From Lactobacillus paragasseri (GTDB lineage: Bacteria; Bacillota; Bacilli; Lactobacillales; Lactobacillaceae), in the NCBI RefSeq assembly GCF_003584685.1, contig NZ_AP018549.1, positions 1,612,001 through 1,676,000 on the forward strand: a stretch of 64,000 bases of DNA. The letters run 5' to 3'. Below the pieces are notes generated by a model. That model made no database searches. It was not told the origin of the DNA and saw only the letters and a program-made list of their open reading frames with translations. This document shows, one piece after another, positions 13,317 through 22,631 of this stretch; within the stretch, counting starts at the first letter, position 1; the number at the start of each line of letters is the position of its first letter. A program made the position numbers and the translations under genes.

Positions 13317-14120
13317 ATGACAGCAAAACTAATTTTTAGTGATATTGACGGCACCCTGATTACATCTGGTGGTGATGTATCGCCTGATACAATCGATGCC
13401 ATTCGTAAACAAATTATCGCTGGTAACTTATTTATTCCTGTTTCTGCACGCATGCCCAAAGGAATTATGAACGTAGTAGATGAAATTACTAATTTCTGTC
13501 CTATTATTGCCTATAATGGTGCGTTAGTCTTAGATGAAATGGGAAGACCGCTTAATTCACAATTTTTTGATGCTGCAGAAGCAGTCCAACTAATTACCAA
13601 AATAGATGCTCTTAAAACTCAAGATCTTGCTTGGAATGTCTACAGTGGCTACAATTGGTTTTCTTCACTTAATAAAAATCCATTAGTTAAAAAGGAAGAA
13701 GAAATAGTTGGAATTAAATCACTTCCTGTTTCTCTAGAACGAATAAAAGATTTAAAAGGTATCCACAAGGTGCTAGTCATTGGCAAGCCTGACACACTTG
13801 ATAAGATTATCCCTACACTCCAATCTGATTTTCCTAAACTAGCTTTTGTTAAATCCGCGCCCCATCTTTTAGAAATTATGCTTAAAGGTGTTAATAAAGG
13901 AAAAGCAGTTAAAATTGTTCTTGATAGCTTTGCAATAGATAAGACGAACGCTTGGGCTTTCGGGGATAATTATAACGATGAACCGATGCTTAAAGCTGTT
14001 GGGCATCCAATTTTAATGGGTAATGCACCAGAAGAGCTAAAGAATAAGTTGAATATTCCAGTAACCTTAGATAATAATCACAACGGGATTGCAGCTGCCT
14101 TAAATAAAATATCTAATTAA
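13317..14120 (+). CDS. Cof-type HAD-IIB family hydrolase
   Basis: This 267-residue cytoplasmic phosphatase belongs to the Cof/YidA group of the HAD superfamily. Motif I is FSDIDGTL with nucleophile Asp9 and acid/base Asp11. Motif IV is AFGDNYNDEPML near residue 220. The IIB cap lies between them. These enzymes remove phosphate from sugar phosphates or FMN; the substrate here is unknown. AAAGGAG precedes the ATG. It is a single gene ended by a strong hairpin. Confidence 0.88.
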   Translation: MTAKLIFSDIDGTLITSGGDVSPDTIDAIRKQIIAGNLFIPVSARMPKGIMNVVDEITNFCPIIAYNGALVLDEMGRPLNSQFFDAAEAVQLITKIDALKTQDLAWNVYSGYNWFSSLNKNPLVKKEEEIVGIKSLPVSLERIKDLKGIHKVLVIGKPDTLDKIIPTLQSDFPKLAFVKSAPHLLEIMLKGVNKGKAVKIVLDSFAIDKTNAWAFGDNYNDEPMLKAVGHPILMGNAPEELKNKLNIPVTLDNNHNGIAAALNKISN

Positions 14121-14130
14121 TTTTATAAAG

Positions 14131-14190
14131 AAAAAAGATTGAAGTTTTATCCTGATCAAAAATAGGATAAACTTCAATCTTTTATTTTTT
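14131..14190. terminator. Bidirectional Rho-independent terminator
   Basis: A long stem (AAAAAAGATTGAAGTTTATCC-like arm and its complement) has A- and T-runs on both sides and separates two convergent genes. Confidence 0.85.
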
Positions 14191-14203
14191 AGAATATTAA
14201 ATA

Positions 14204-17200
14204 CTATTCAGCATCTTTTTTATTCTTTTTTCTGCCTAAGCCTTCATATGTAATCTTCATTGCAGCGGACATGTTAATTGGAAGTAAGAATACTAATAGT
14301 AATAACCCAATATCCACACATAATGCAACTTCAATTAAAGTTGGGACACCTGATGGAATTAAGGCTGCAAAAGTACCACCAAGAATAATAGCAGCAGAAA
14401 TTACCACAGTTCCGATGATGTCACAAGCTTGAAGCATCTTTTCACTTGTAGTCCAGCCTGGGTTTACTTCTCCTAATTCACGATAACGCATCATTAAGAA
14501 GATCGAGTAGTCAACACCTAAGGCAACGATCATGATAAAGCTAAAGAATGGAGTATTCCAAGCTAATAATGATCTACCTAATAAGGCGTGAACTAACCAT
14601 TGGTTGATAGATAGAGAAGTTAAGTAAGCAATTACTAAAGTACCTAGAATAAATAATGGTTGCAATACTGATCTAGTAACAAAGATCAAAGCAATTCCGA
14701 TACCTACCAACATAATAATTGCAGTTCTTAAGAAGTCGCTACTTGCAGTTTCTTGAGTATCATAAATCTTTTCGGATTGTCCACCCATAGCAATAGTTGA
14801 GCTTTGAAGGCTGGTACCCTTCACTGACTTCTTAACCATGTTGCTGAGTTCGTGAGCTTTCTTTGCCCCTTCAGTTGAAGCTGGGTCTAATTTCAAGATA
14901 ATGATAATCTTAGTAGATTTCAAATCAGAACTCATGTAGTTATCAAGAGCTGGTTTGAAAGTTGATGAATGAATCATCTTAGCTGGGATGTAGAAAGTCT
15001 TACCAGCAGCTGAATCTGCTAAGCCAGTTAAGTATTCTTGGCCTTCACCTAAACCGCTATTAACTTTATCGATTCCAGCAGTAATCTTAGGATTATTTGA
15101 TGCAATTTGACCAGCACCATTTGCTAATTGACTTGCACCACCATTAAGTTGACCAATACCACTTGCTAATTGACCGGCGCCACCGTTAAGTTGGCCAATA
15201 CCATTGGCTAATTGATTAGTTCCGCTTAGTCCGGCTTGTAAGCCTGTGTTCAATTGACTGGCACCGTTTGCTAATTGTCCAGCACCATTTGCAAGTTGAC
15301 TAGAACCTGATACACCAGCTTGTAAGCCTGTTGCAAGTTGACCTGCACCGTTGTTTAAGCGAGATGCGCCTGAATTAAGTTTATTAGCCCCAGCTACTCC
15401 TTGAGCCATAGCGCCTTGAACTTGTGTTAAGCCAGAGCTCAATTCACTTAAAGCTGTGCTTGCCCCTGGTAATGCTTGGTTTGAAGCATCTGCTAATTTA
15501 TTTACATTTTGCTTCAATGTTTGTAATTCCTTAAGTGAACCAAGCGAATTACCAACTTTAACTGCAGAATCACCTAATTTTTTATCAGCATCTGCCGCTG
15601 CTTTTAAGTTTCCTGCCACCTTTGTTAAACTAGATAAACCAGAATTTAACGCTTGAGACTTTTGTTCAGCTGCAGAATTTACCTTACCTAAAATGCTATC
15701 AAAGGCTCCACTCATTATTTGTTTTTGTTGGTCATTCAACTTAGCACTATTCATTGCTTGAGCATAAGCTTGAGTAAGTTGGGCTTTTTCACTATCACTC
15801 ATAGTAGCTGATGATCCTTGAACATTATTTAAGCTATTTAAAGTAGCCCCAGCTTCTTTTAATTGTGTAGCGATAATTCCCGCCTGTGTACCTACATTAG
15901 TTAATTCCTTCTTTATTTCATCAGAATCGATTGAATTAGAACCAGAATTTAGCTTTTGATTTAATAATTGAATATTCGCATTTAATTCTGGTAATCCGTG
16001 TTCTAATTTTTGAATATTTGCCTTATCTTTGGCACTCAATTTTCCTGATAACTGAGTACTCATAGAATTTAATTGGTTAACAAAGTTTTGTGTACCCTGA
16101 CTCAATTCTCGTGTACCGTTTTGCAAGTTAACAGCACCATTCACTAACTTAATCGTACCGTTCTCAAGTTGTACAGCACCTTGTTGCAAGTTCAAAGTAC
16201 CACTCTCTAAACGACCAGCACCAGTAGCCAATTGCATCGTACCCGCTCTAAGTGTATTAGCACCATTTTGTAGACGTGTAGTACCACTTAACAATTGATT
16301 TGCACCATTTTGAAGACGACCAGTACCATTAGAAAGTTGATTTGCACCGTTCTGCAATTGAACAGCACCATTGGTAATTTGCTTGCTACCGTTACTTAAA
16401 GTGCCCAAACCATTTCTGGCTGTATTAACACCTGAGTTAACAGTTCCTAACTGATTATCAACGTAAAGACGTTTAATAGACTTACCATTTGGTTCAGTTA
16501 CTGATGAAGCAAATTTCACGTCTGGATCAGCTTGAATTTTCTTAACAATCTGATCAATTTCTTTTAAGCTCTTCTCATTGTCGAGTTTATGACCACTTTG
16601 AATATATAAGGTTGAGTATTCTGGTGTACCTTCAGAGAAGTGATCTTGCAGTAATAATAGCCCGGCCTTTGAAGGAGTAGAGTCAGAAATTTCATCTGCA
16701 TCGTTATAGTTCAAATTATTTGAATAGAACAAGCAGAATGGTAAAACTACAACAGCCATCACAACTAAATAAGTAATTGGATGAGCTAAGCTTCCCTTAG
16801 AAAGAGCGTGCCATAATTTAGAATTACTTTCGCCTTCAAAATTCTTAACTGGCCAGAATAATTTCTTACCTAAAACAGCCATAAAGAATGGATTTAAGGT
16901 CAAAAGTACAACTAGTAAAACAGCAACACCAACAGCAACACCAACAGCTGATTGGTAAATTGAGAATTTAGCTAGTCCTAAAGCACTAAATCCAATTAAA
17001 ATTGAGGATCCAGAATAAAGGATGGTCTTACCAGCTTTACGCAAAGCATCGTTTGTCGCATCGTGGTTCGACATCCCCTTACTCAAGTTCTCTTTAAACT
17101 TGTCATACAGCAGGATATTGTAGTCGGTCCCAATACCAAACAGAACAATAACCATGAAAACTTGAGTAAAGTTTGAAAATGGAAAGTTAAACTTCTCTAC

Positions 17201-17866
17201 TAAATTAGTAACAATTGAAAATGAAGTAATAAAGGAAACTCCAACTGTCAATAATGAAATTATTGGTACAATTGGTGACTTAAATACAATTACTAAAACA
17301 ATAAAAATAAAGAAGATAGTAATTAATTCAGTCTTTTTAATACCTTCCTGAACTGAAGCCGAGAAGTCATCTTCAAGGATTCTTACCCCAGTTACATATG
17401 TTCTAATTCCAGATGTTTTAACTGCTTTAGTTAAAGACTTATTAACGTTAGACACAGTCGAATGATCATTTGCAATATTCAATTGCACAATTTCAGTCGT
17501 TTTATCTTTTGAAATTAATTGCGCTTTTGTAGCGTAATTATCATTCGGAGTCATCATTGACTTAATACCCAGCTTTTTCTTGTTGTCTTTCAAAAAGCGA
17601 ATAGTATTGTCAATTTTCTCCTTATCACTTGAGGTTAATTTTCCATGCTTTTTATTAAAAACAACCCCTACAACATAAGTATTATCTTGCCCGTGTCCCC
17701 ACTTACTTTCGATGTTTGTCGCAATCGAGCTTTGAACATCTTCAGGAAGTGAAATTTCCGAATGCTGACGCGTTAAAGCATCTACATCTGGCAATGAAAA
17801 GATCGCAATCAGTAGAATCGCAATCCACGCTACCAAAGCACCAAGATGGTTTTTCAGTAATTTCAT
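14204..17866 (-). CDS. MMPL/RND family transporter with long heptad-repeat extracellular domain
   Basis: The 1,220-residue export protein is probably proton-driven. Each half carries the MmpL-type Asp-Tyr pair in a membrane helix (GIGTDYNILLYDKF in the first half, ALGVDYSIFLMMRYRE in the second). Between the two membrane blocks, about residues 480-950, lies an extracellular region built from 7-residue repeats of the type xLxNGAx. There are two runs, 16080-16400 and 15090-15400 at DNA level. The start follows AGAGGAAAG, 17 bases after the stop of the TetR-type gene, so the two form an operon. The cargo is unknown; lipids, hydrophobic drugs or surface polymers are family precedents. The regulator gene is broken, so expression may be deregulated. 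Confidence 0.88.
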   Translation of the reverse strand: MKLLKNHLGALVAWIAILLIAIFSLPDVDALTRQHSEISLPEDVQSSIATNIESKWGHGQDNTYVVGVVFNKKHGKLTSSDKEKIDNTIRFLKDNKKKLGIKSMMTPNDNYATKAQLISKDKTTEIVQLNIANDHSTVSNVNKSLTKAVKTSGIRTYVTGVRILEDDFSASVQEGIKKTELITIFFIFIVLVIVFKSPIVPIISLLTVGVSFITSFSIVTNLVEKFNFPFSNFTQVFMVIVLFGIGTDYNILLYDKFKENLSKGMSNHDATNDALRKAGKTILYSGSSILIGFSALGLAKFSIYQSAVGVAVGVAVLLVVLLTLNPFFMAVLGKKLFWPVKNFEGESNSKLWHALSKGSLAHPITYLVVMAVVVLPFCLFYSNNLNYNDADEISDSTPSKAGLLLLQDHFSEGTPEYSTLYIQSGHKLDNEKSLKEIDQIVKKIQADPDVKFASSVTEPNGKSIKRLYVDNQLGTVNSGVNTARNGLGTLSNGSKQITNGAVQLQNGANQLSNGTGRLQNGANQLLSGTTRLQNGANTLRAGTMQLATGAGRLESGTLNLQQGAVQLENGTIKLVNGAVNLQNGTRELSQGTQNFVNQLNSMSTQLSGKLSAKDKANIQKLEHGLPELNANIQLLNQKLNSGSNSIDSDEIKKELTNVGTQAGIIATQLKEAGATLNSLNNVQGSSATMSDSEKAQLTQAYAQAMNSAKLNDQQKQIMSGAFDSILGKVNSAAEQKSQALNSGLSSLTKVAGNLKAAADADKKLGDSAVKVGNSLGSLKELQTLKQNVNKLADASNQALPGASTALSELSSGLTQVQGAMAQGVAGANKLNSGASRLNNGAGQLATGLQAGVSGSSQLANGAGQLANGASQLNTGLQAGLSGTNQLANGIGQLNGGAGQLASGIGQLNGGASQLANGAGQIASNNPKITAGIDKVNSGLGEGQEYLTGLADSAAGKTFYIPAKMIHSSTFKPALDNYMSSDLKSTKIIIILKLDPASTEGAKKAHELSNMVKKSVKGTSLQSSTIAMGGQSEKIYDTQETASSDFLRTAIIMLVGIGIALIFVTRSVLQPLFILGTLVIAYLTSLSINQWLVHALLGRSLLAWNTPFFSFIMIVALGVDYSIFLMMRYRELGEVNPGWTTSEKMLQACDIIGTVVISAAIILGGTFAALIPSGVPTLIEVALCVDIGLLLLVFLLPINMSAAMKITYEGLGRKKNKKDAE

Positions 17867-17883
17867 GTATACTTTTCTTTCCT

Positions 17884-18447
17884 CTATTTTGTACCCTCAA
17901 CTTGAAGTTTTGGCGCTACAAGTCGCAAAAGCATCTCATGGTAATTATCATCAGCTTCTTTTTCTGTTTCATCGATCACATAACGATCTAAGAAAACGTA
18001 TCCCAAGACTGCTCCCAGCAAACTGTGCAGGGAGACGATATTTTTATTATCTACATCTAGCTTTTCTCCTAGTTCTACTATTTTCATAACTTCTTCGTGA
18101 ATTTGTTCATTTTGAACATATTCATTTAATCCATAGTAAATTCCAGAAATTGCTTTATCATGTAGCAAAAAATCTCGTATCTCATCTGCGAATCTAAACA
18201 AGGCGTCTAAGCCAGAATGACCTATTATCTTTTTTGTTAAATGTTGACGCAAAACTTGTAGTCTATTCACTCAAACTAGAACTAATAGATCATTACGATT
18301 AGCAACATAATGATATAAAGACTGAGATCTAATTCCTAATGCCTTTGCTAAAGCTGGCATGGTTAGCTCACTTAGTCCCTTATCACTAATAATTGCTATT
18401 GCTTGATCAATTACTTTTGAGCGGTCTAAAGCTCTTTTTTTAGCCAA
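17884..18447 (-). pseudogene. TetR/AcrR family regulator interrupted by an in-frame TGA
   Basis: Two adjacent reading frames are in the same frame and separated only by a TGA at 18271-18273. The first part (18447-18274) encodes the complete helix-turn-helix (LTMPALAKALGIRSQSLYHYVANRNDLL). The second (18270-17884) encodes the helical ligand-binding part of about 128 residues. Joined, they give a normal TetR length of about 187 residues. The start TTG at 18447 follows AGAAGGTGA. The codon right after the stop is GTG but has no ribosome-binding site. It lies directly upstream of the MMPL exporter, which it probably repressed. Loss of the effector/dimer domain should inactivate it, unless the stop is read through or is a sequence error. 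Confidence 0.8.
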
Positions 18448-18543
18448 GATAATCACCTTCTTTTTGTGTACTCATATACTTTAACACGACAATCTGTAGA
18501 AAACAATCTACAATGTGTAGAAATTTATCTACTTTTTGAGCAA

Positions 18544-18572
18544 AAAGAAAAAGGAGTCACGAAACTCCTTTA
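18544..18572 (-). terminator. Rho-independent terminator
   Basis: On the minus strand AAAGGAGT ... ACTCCTTTTTC follows the beta-lactamase-like gene. Confidence 0.7.
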
Positions 18573-18578
18573 ATATAG

Positions 18579-19523
18579 TTATCTTTGTTTAATCATCCAA
18601 TTATTAATTGCATCTCCAACTTTAGCTAGATCTGCATCTTCCTCACTAACCATTGCCATTGCATATGTTTTTCCGTTTTCTTGAATTAAGGCTGCGCCTT
18701 GTTTTTTATCAGCTATTTTATAAACTACACCATTAATATTTTTAGCTAATCCTTTTTCGGGGAAATTAGCTAATTGACCTAAAATCTGATTATCAATATC
18801 AGTGCCTAACACTTTCCCCTGATATAGTTTCTGCATAGTCGTAACTAAATCATTGCTACTGGTTTTCCCGGCAAAATCCTTACCAAAATTTTCTGTAATT
18901 TCAGTCTTGCTTGCGCCAAATGTTTTTGCAGTTTTATTTACTTTATCTTTTCCAATTTTATTTAAGATGATATTAGCCGCATTATTATTTTGCTGCCGTA
19001 TCATTAAATCGAGCAAATAAGTATAAGAATAGGCCATATCAGCCTTCAATACTTTATCTCCACCGTTTAAATCACTTGCTTTAACTTTATATGGAGTAGC
19101 AGAATTTAAGCTTTTATCTTGAACTGCCTTGTAATAAGCAAGTAGGACGTATAATTTCAAAACGTTTCCTGCATTTAAAGTGTCTTGACTAGTATTAGTT
19201 AAATCGGTAAAAACTTTAGTACTATTCAAGTCTTTTACGCTTATTTGATAATTGCCTTGAACATTTGAGCTTGCCTTAACAATAGCCTTAGCTAAGCTTT
19301 TATTACTATTTTTTGAAATAGCAGCTTCGCCAATCTCGCTTTCCCCATTAGTTAAACGAGTCTGCTTACTGCCCTCTTTCATTTTGCTTTTTTGAGCTAC
19401 TTTCGCGGTTGAATTTCCATATATCTCCAATGTTTGTGTCTTCATATGATTTATGCTTGTCATATAAAAAGCTAAAGCACAAAAGGATGACAAAATTGCT
19501 CCTAAAAAGATTTTATTTTTCAT
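18579..19523 (-). CDS. Beta-lactamase-fold (serine hydrolase-like) exported protein, catalytic serines missing
   Basis: The 314-residue protein has an N-terminal membrane anchor or signal (residues 5-22), a Ser/Lys-rich linker, then a class A beta-lactamase-like fold. The position of the SxxK nucleophile reads N-V-L-K (in NAGNVLKLYVLLAYY). The SDN position reads Q-N-N (in RQQNNNAANIILNKIG). No KTG triad is clear before the last strand. By family knowledge this protein should not be a working serine beta-lactamase or hydrolase. It may bind a cell-wall ligand or be a scaffold. It is a single gene on the minus strand with its own terminator. Confidence 0.72.
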   Translation of the reverse strand: MKNKIFLGAILSSFCALAFYMTSINHMKTQTLEIYGNSTAKVAQKSKMKEGSKQTRLTNGESEIGEAAISKNSNKSLAKAIVKASSNVQGNYQISVKDLNSTKVFTDLTNTSQDTLNAGNVLKLYVLLAYYKAVQDKSLNSATPYKVKASDLNGGDKVLKADMAYSYTYLLDLMIRQQNNNAANIILNKIGKDKVNKTAKTFGASKTEITENFGKDFAGKTSSNDLVTTMQKLYQGKVLGTDIDNQILGQLANFPEKGLAKNINGVVYKIADKKQGAALIQENGKTYAMAMVSEEDADLAKVGDAINNWMIKQR

Positions 19524-19643
19524 TAAAATTCTCCTTAATTACATATTTTTATTTTATCATGCAATTTAATAAAAATGCTTCAAAGATAAGGATTATTATA
19601 TTTCTTACTTATCTTTTTATTTAGATAGTATCAGTTGAATGCG

Positions 19644-19672
19644 TTCACAAATTGATTTTTTTTTAGTACAAT
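19644..19672 (+). promoter_or_regulatory. Probable promoter of the kinase gene
   Basis: A TTCACA-like -35 (19644-19649), a 17-base spacer with a T-run and a TACAAT -10 (19667-19672) lie 40 bases before the ATG at 19712. Confidence 0.45.
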
Positions 19673-19711
19673 AATTCCAGTATTAATATTTACAGTGAGG
19701 GATAATTAATT

Positions 19712-20635
19712 ATGTTGAAATATATGATTGGTATTGACGCAGGTGGTACACACTCTAAGGCAATTGCTTATGATGAAAATGGTAAAGAATTAGGTCGTGC
19801 AGAATCTGGCCCAGGTCAAATCAACAACGACTACGAACTTGGTATTAAAAATATTGCTCAAGCAGTTAACGAATTGCGCGATAAGATTGACGGTGACTGT
19901 ATCAAGGTCTTAGCCGGAATTGCTGGTTTATCAGTTGTTGGTAATGCTCCAGAAGTTGCGGCAACTATTTCTTCAATGGTTGGTAACATTCCAACCCGTG
20001 CCATTACTGACTCACTTCTTGCCCTTTACAATGGTCTTGAAGGAGCAGATGGTGCTCTAGTTATTGCTGGTACTGGATCTGTTGTTAATGGTCGTCAAAA
20101 TGGCTCATTAATTGCTGTTGGTGGTTACGGTTCTTTACTTGGAGACGAAGGTAGTGGCTATGCTATTACCAAGGCTGCTCTTCAATCTGCACTTCTTAGC
20201 TGGGACAAACGCGAGAAGAATTCCTTAATTGACTTATTTGTAAAAGAATTTAATGTTGACAACATGGGTGAAGTTCCGGCTAAGTTTTACAGCTTAACTA
20301 GTCCAGAAGTTGCTTCAAAAGCTGTCAAAGTTGCTAAACTGGCAGATAGCGGCGATGAAGATACTCGTAAGATCATCGCCGATCAAGCTCATCTTTTAGC
20401 ACGCGATATTATTATGTGTTTAGATCGTTACGAAGATCCTAAGCCAATGCGCATTGCTTTAACTGGTTCAGTTCTTTCAAACAATGCTATGATGCGTTCC
20501 TACATGGAAGCTGAAGTTAAAGAAAAATACCCAGATGCAGTATTCAGCGTTTCAAACGGTGAAAACGCACGTGGTGTAATTTTTGATAAGAGTAAAGACT
20601 ACCGTTACTTCACTAACCATAACGATGATGAATAA
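19712..20635 (+). CDS. BadF/BadG/BcrA/BcrD ATPase family protein, N-acetylglucosamine kinase-like
   Basis: This 307-residue ASKHA-fold enzyme probably phosphorylates an amino sugar such as N-acetylglucosamine with ATP. The phosphate-1 loop is GIDAGGTHSKA (residues 7-17). The phosphate-2 loop is ALVIAGTGSVVNG near residue 115. The adenosine region is IALTGSVLSNNAMM near residue 250. The length and motifs match NagK-type members rather than CoA-reductase activators. It is a single gene with a GAGGGA ribosome-binding site and a terminator behind it. Codon use is that of a well-expressed gene. Substrate specificity is inferred. Confidence 0.78.
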   Translation: MLKYMIGIDAGGTHSKAIAYDENGKELGRAESGPGQINNDYELGIKNIAQAVNELRDKIDGDCIKVLAGIAGLSVVGNAPEVAATISSMVGNIPTRAITDSLLALYNGLEGADGALVIAGTGSVVNGRQNGSLIAVGGYGSLLGDEGSGYAITKAALQSALLSWDKREKNSLIDLFVKEFNVDNMGEVPAKFYSLTSPEVASKAVKVAKLADSGDEDTRKIIADQAHLLARDIIMCLDRYEDPKPMRIALTGSVLSNNAMMRSYMEAEVKEKYPDAVFSVSNGENARGVIFDKSKDYRYFTNHNDDE

Positions 20636-20644
20636 TTAAAAGTT

Positions 20645-20683
20645 AAAAAGGCCTCGGAATTCTATTTTCCGAGGTCTTTTTCT
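20645..20683. terminator. Rho-independent terminator between convergent genes
   Basis: AAAAAGGCCTCGGAA ... TTCCGAGGTCTTTTT is a strong GC-rich stem with A/T flanks and could serve both strands. Confidence 0.85.
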
Positions 20684-20685
20684 GT

Positions 20686-21126
20686 CTATAAATCTTTATA
20701 CATTAAGATGTGATCAATGCCAGCTTCATTAAATATATTGCCCTTCACTTGATAGCCAAGATAATCGTAAAATGGCTTAGCTGTCATCTGTGCATGGCAA
20801 TATAATCTATCAACTCCATTTTCTTTTAAATAATAGTGAACTTCTTCCAGCATCTTGCTTCCTAGATGCATCCCCCGTGCTTTCTTTGAAACTGCGACGC
20901 GTCCTAAATACCAAGCTCCATTTTTATCTTTAAAAATTCGGCAAGTAGCTAATGCATTATCGTTACTTTTATTTAAAGTAAAAACATGAATAGCATAGAA
21001 ATCCTCATCATCTATTTCAGGCACTATGATTTTTTGCTCGCTAACAAAAACTTCATTTCTTAATCTTTCAACACAAAAAGCCTCTCGTCCCGTCATTTCA
21101 TCAATTGCTTTAAAATAAAACCTCAT
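20686..21126 (-). CDS. GNAT family N-acetyltransferase (ElaA-like)
   Basis: The 146-residue single GNAT domain has LGRVAVSKKARGMHLGSKMLEEVHYYL (about 73-99), the acetyl-CoA-binding strand and loop, followed by YCHAQMTAKPFYDYLGYQ. The N-terminus (CVERLRNEVFVSEQ) is like ElaA/YjcF-type proteins. The acceptor is unknown. It is the last gene of a MarR-GNAT-GNAT operon, and its start overlaps the stop of the preceding acetyltransferase. Confidence 0.85.
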   Translation of the reverse strand: MRFYFKAIDEMTGREAFCVERLRNEVFVSEQKIIVPEIDDEDFYAIHVFTLNKSNDNALATCRIFKDKNGAWYLGRVAVSKKARGMHLGSKMLEEVHYYLKENGVDRLYCHAQMTAKPFYDYLGYQVKGNIFNEAGIDHILMYKDL

Positions 21127-21647
21127 TACTTTAACTCCTTAACTAAAATAAAGTCTGTTTGAGGATCATCTCCAACTACAAATGTATGTTGACTAACTCT
21201 CTTAAAGCCATCTTTTTTGTAAAAAGTCTGGGCTTGATAATTTTTCTCCCAAACACCAAGCCACATATTAGCCTTGTTCTTTTTCCTAGCCAGTTCCTCA
21301 GCTAATTTAATTAAAACCAAGCCCAATCCCTGATGCTGAAAGTTTTGTTTCAAGTAAATTCTTTCCACTTCTAAAGCATTGTCTGCCACCTGCTCTGTTT
21401 GAGCATCGACTTCATTTACCTTTAAATAGCCAGCTACTTGATTATTTACAATTAAAAAATAAAAATTACTATTTTTGTTTTCGATTTCAGATCTCAATTT
21501 TTCTTCTGCATAAGCTTTATTCAGAAATTTTTCCATGTTTTCAGTACTATTTTGCGAGCCAAAAGTCTCTGAAAAAGTCTCGCGCGAAATCTGTTGTAAG
21601 TCTTGAATATCAGCTATCGTCACTTTTTTTATTTCATATGCTTGCAT
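21126..21647 (-). CDS. GNAT family N-acetyltransferase
   Basis: The 173-residue acetyltransferase has VERIYLKQNFQHQGLGLVLIKLAEELARKK (acetyl-CoA loop Q-x-x-G-x-G/L) and the later MWLGVWEKNYQAQTFYKKDGFKRV. This is a typical Firmicute GNAT pattern, as in spermidine- or amine-acetylating members, but the substrate cannot be fixed. I chose the ATG at 21647, four bases after the MarR stop and with AAGGGAG upstream. It is the middle gene of the operon controlled by the MarR-type regulator. Confidence 0.83.
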   Translation of the reverse strand: MQAYEIKKVTIADIQDLQQISRETFSETFGSQNSTENMEKFLNKAYAEEKLRSEIENKNSNFYFLIVNNQVAGYLKVNEVDAQTEQVADNALEVERIYLKQNFQHQGLGLVLIKLAEELARKKNKANMWLGVWEKNYQAQTFYKKDGFKRVSQHTFVVGDDPQTDFILVKELK

Positions 21648-21651
21648 CGTC

Positions 21652-22110
21652 CTAGTACTCCCTTTTTCCACCATTCTTTACAAAGCTCCAATTCTCATTA
21701 GCATTTTTTTCAATAATGCTCAAATATCTTCCTAACTCAGCTTGTTCAGTCTTACTTAGTCCCTTTATCATTAGTTCATTGGAATAAGTATTTTCTTTTT
21801 CTATCTCTTTCGCTAATTTTTCACCAGCTTCTGTGACAAAAAGATGCTTAATTTTCTTATTAACCTCATCATCTTTTTTAAAAACAAGTCCTGCCTGTTC
21901 AATCTTTCTAACTCCACGTGAAGTAGTAGTGCGATCGATATTCAATAATACAGCTAATTGATCGGAAATAATTCCAGGATGTTCAAAAATTCGAACTAAA
22001 TATAAGTATTGTCCCCGATTCAACTTCAAATCCTTAAATTCAATATTCGCAATCGAATCTAATGCCCGTGAAATTGAACCGATTTGTCTTAGAATATCCT
22101 CTTTTTCCAT
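21652..22110 (-). CDS. MarR family transcriptional regulator
   Basis: This 152-residue winged-helix protein has the MarR core (SDQLAVLLNIDRTTTSRGVRKIEQAGLVFKKDDEVNKKIKHLFVTEAG, about residues 48-95): recognition helix, then a wing rich in D/K. It heads an operon with two acetyltransferases (gaps of 4 and -1 bases) and probably regulates that operon itself. It lies divergent to a DUF1304 membrane protein, so the shared 145-base spacer may hold its operator. Confidence 0.88.
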   Translation of the reverse strand: MEKEDILRQIGSISRALDSIANIEFKDLKLNRGQYLYLVRIFEHPGIISDQLAVLLNIDRTTTSRGVRKIEQAGLVFKKDDEVNKKIKHLFVTEAGEKLAKEIEKENTYSNELMIKGLSKTEQAELGRYLSIIEKNANENWSFVKNGGKREY

Positions 22111-22254
22111 GTTTACTCCTTTTATTTTTATCTAGTATATTTCATTATTGTTGTAAATGCAACAATATTACTAATTTATATTAAGTTGATCAGTTGCTTT
22201 ACCTACTAACAATAAGTAAAATTTATCTGAAAGAATTAGTAAGGAGAGTACAAA

Positions 22255-22623
22255 ATGATTTTAAGAAATATTGGAGTTATTCTAACAATCCTTGTCGGAA
22301 TAGAACATATTGGAATTATGTGGTTAGAAATCTTTGGAAAGCCCGATTTACAAGCCAAATCATTTGACATGGATATAAATTTTGTTAAACAACCTGCTGC
22401 CAAAACTGCCTTAGCCAACCAAGGCATCTATAATGGAATGTTAGGTTTATTAATTTTAATCGTATTTTTCTTCTTTAGAATGCCAACTTTAATCACGATC
22501 TGGCAACTATTACTAGCATTTGTTGTAGTTGTTGCTATTTTTGGCGGTTTTACAGCAAGTAAAAAAATTTTTGTTGTTCAGATGTTACCTGCGTTAATTG
22601 CCTTTATTCTACTTTTCTTTTAA
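22255..22623 (+). CDS. DUF1304 family small membrane protein
   Basis: This 122-residue protein has four hydrophobic segments (about 5-22, 62-77, 80-98, 103-121). The first half (IEHIGIMWLEIFGKP ... ANQGIYNGML) carries the conserved EH, E and NQG-YNG residues of DUF1304. No function is established for the family. It is divergent from the MarR operon, which may control it. AAGGAGAG lies before the ATG. Confidence 0.82.
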   Translation: MILRNIGVILTILVGIEHIGIMWLEIFGKPDLQAKSFDMDINFVKQPAAKTALANQGIYNGMLGLLILIVFFFFRMPTLITIWQLLLAFVVVVAIFGGFTASKKIFVVQMLPALIAFILLFF

Positions 22624-22631
22624 AAATCATC

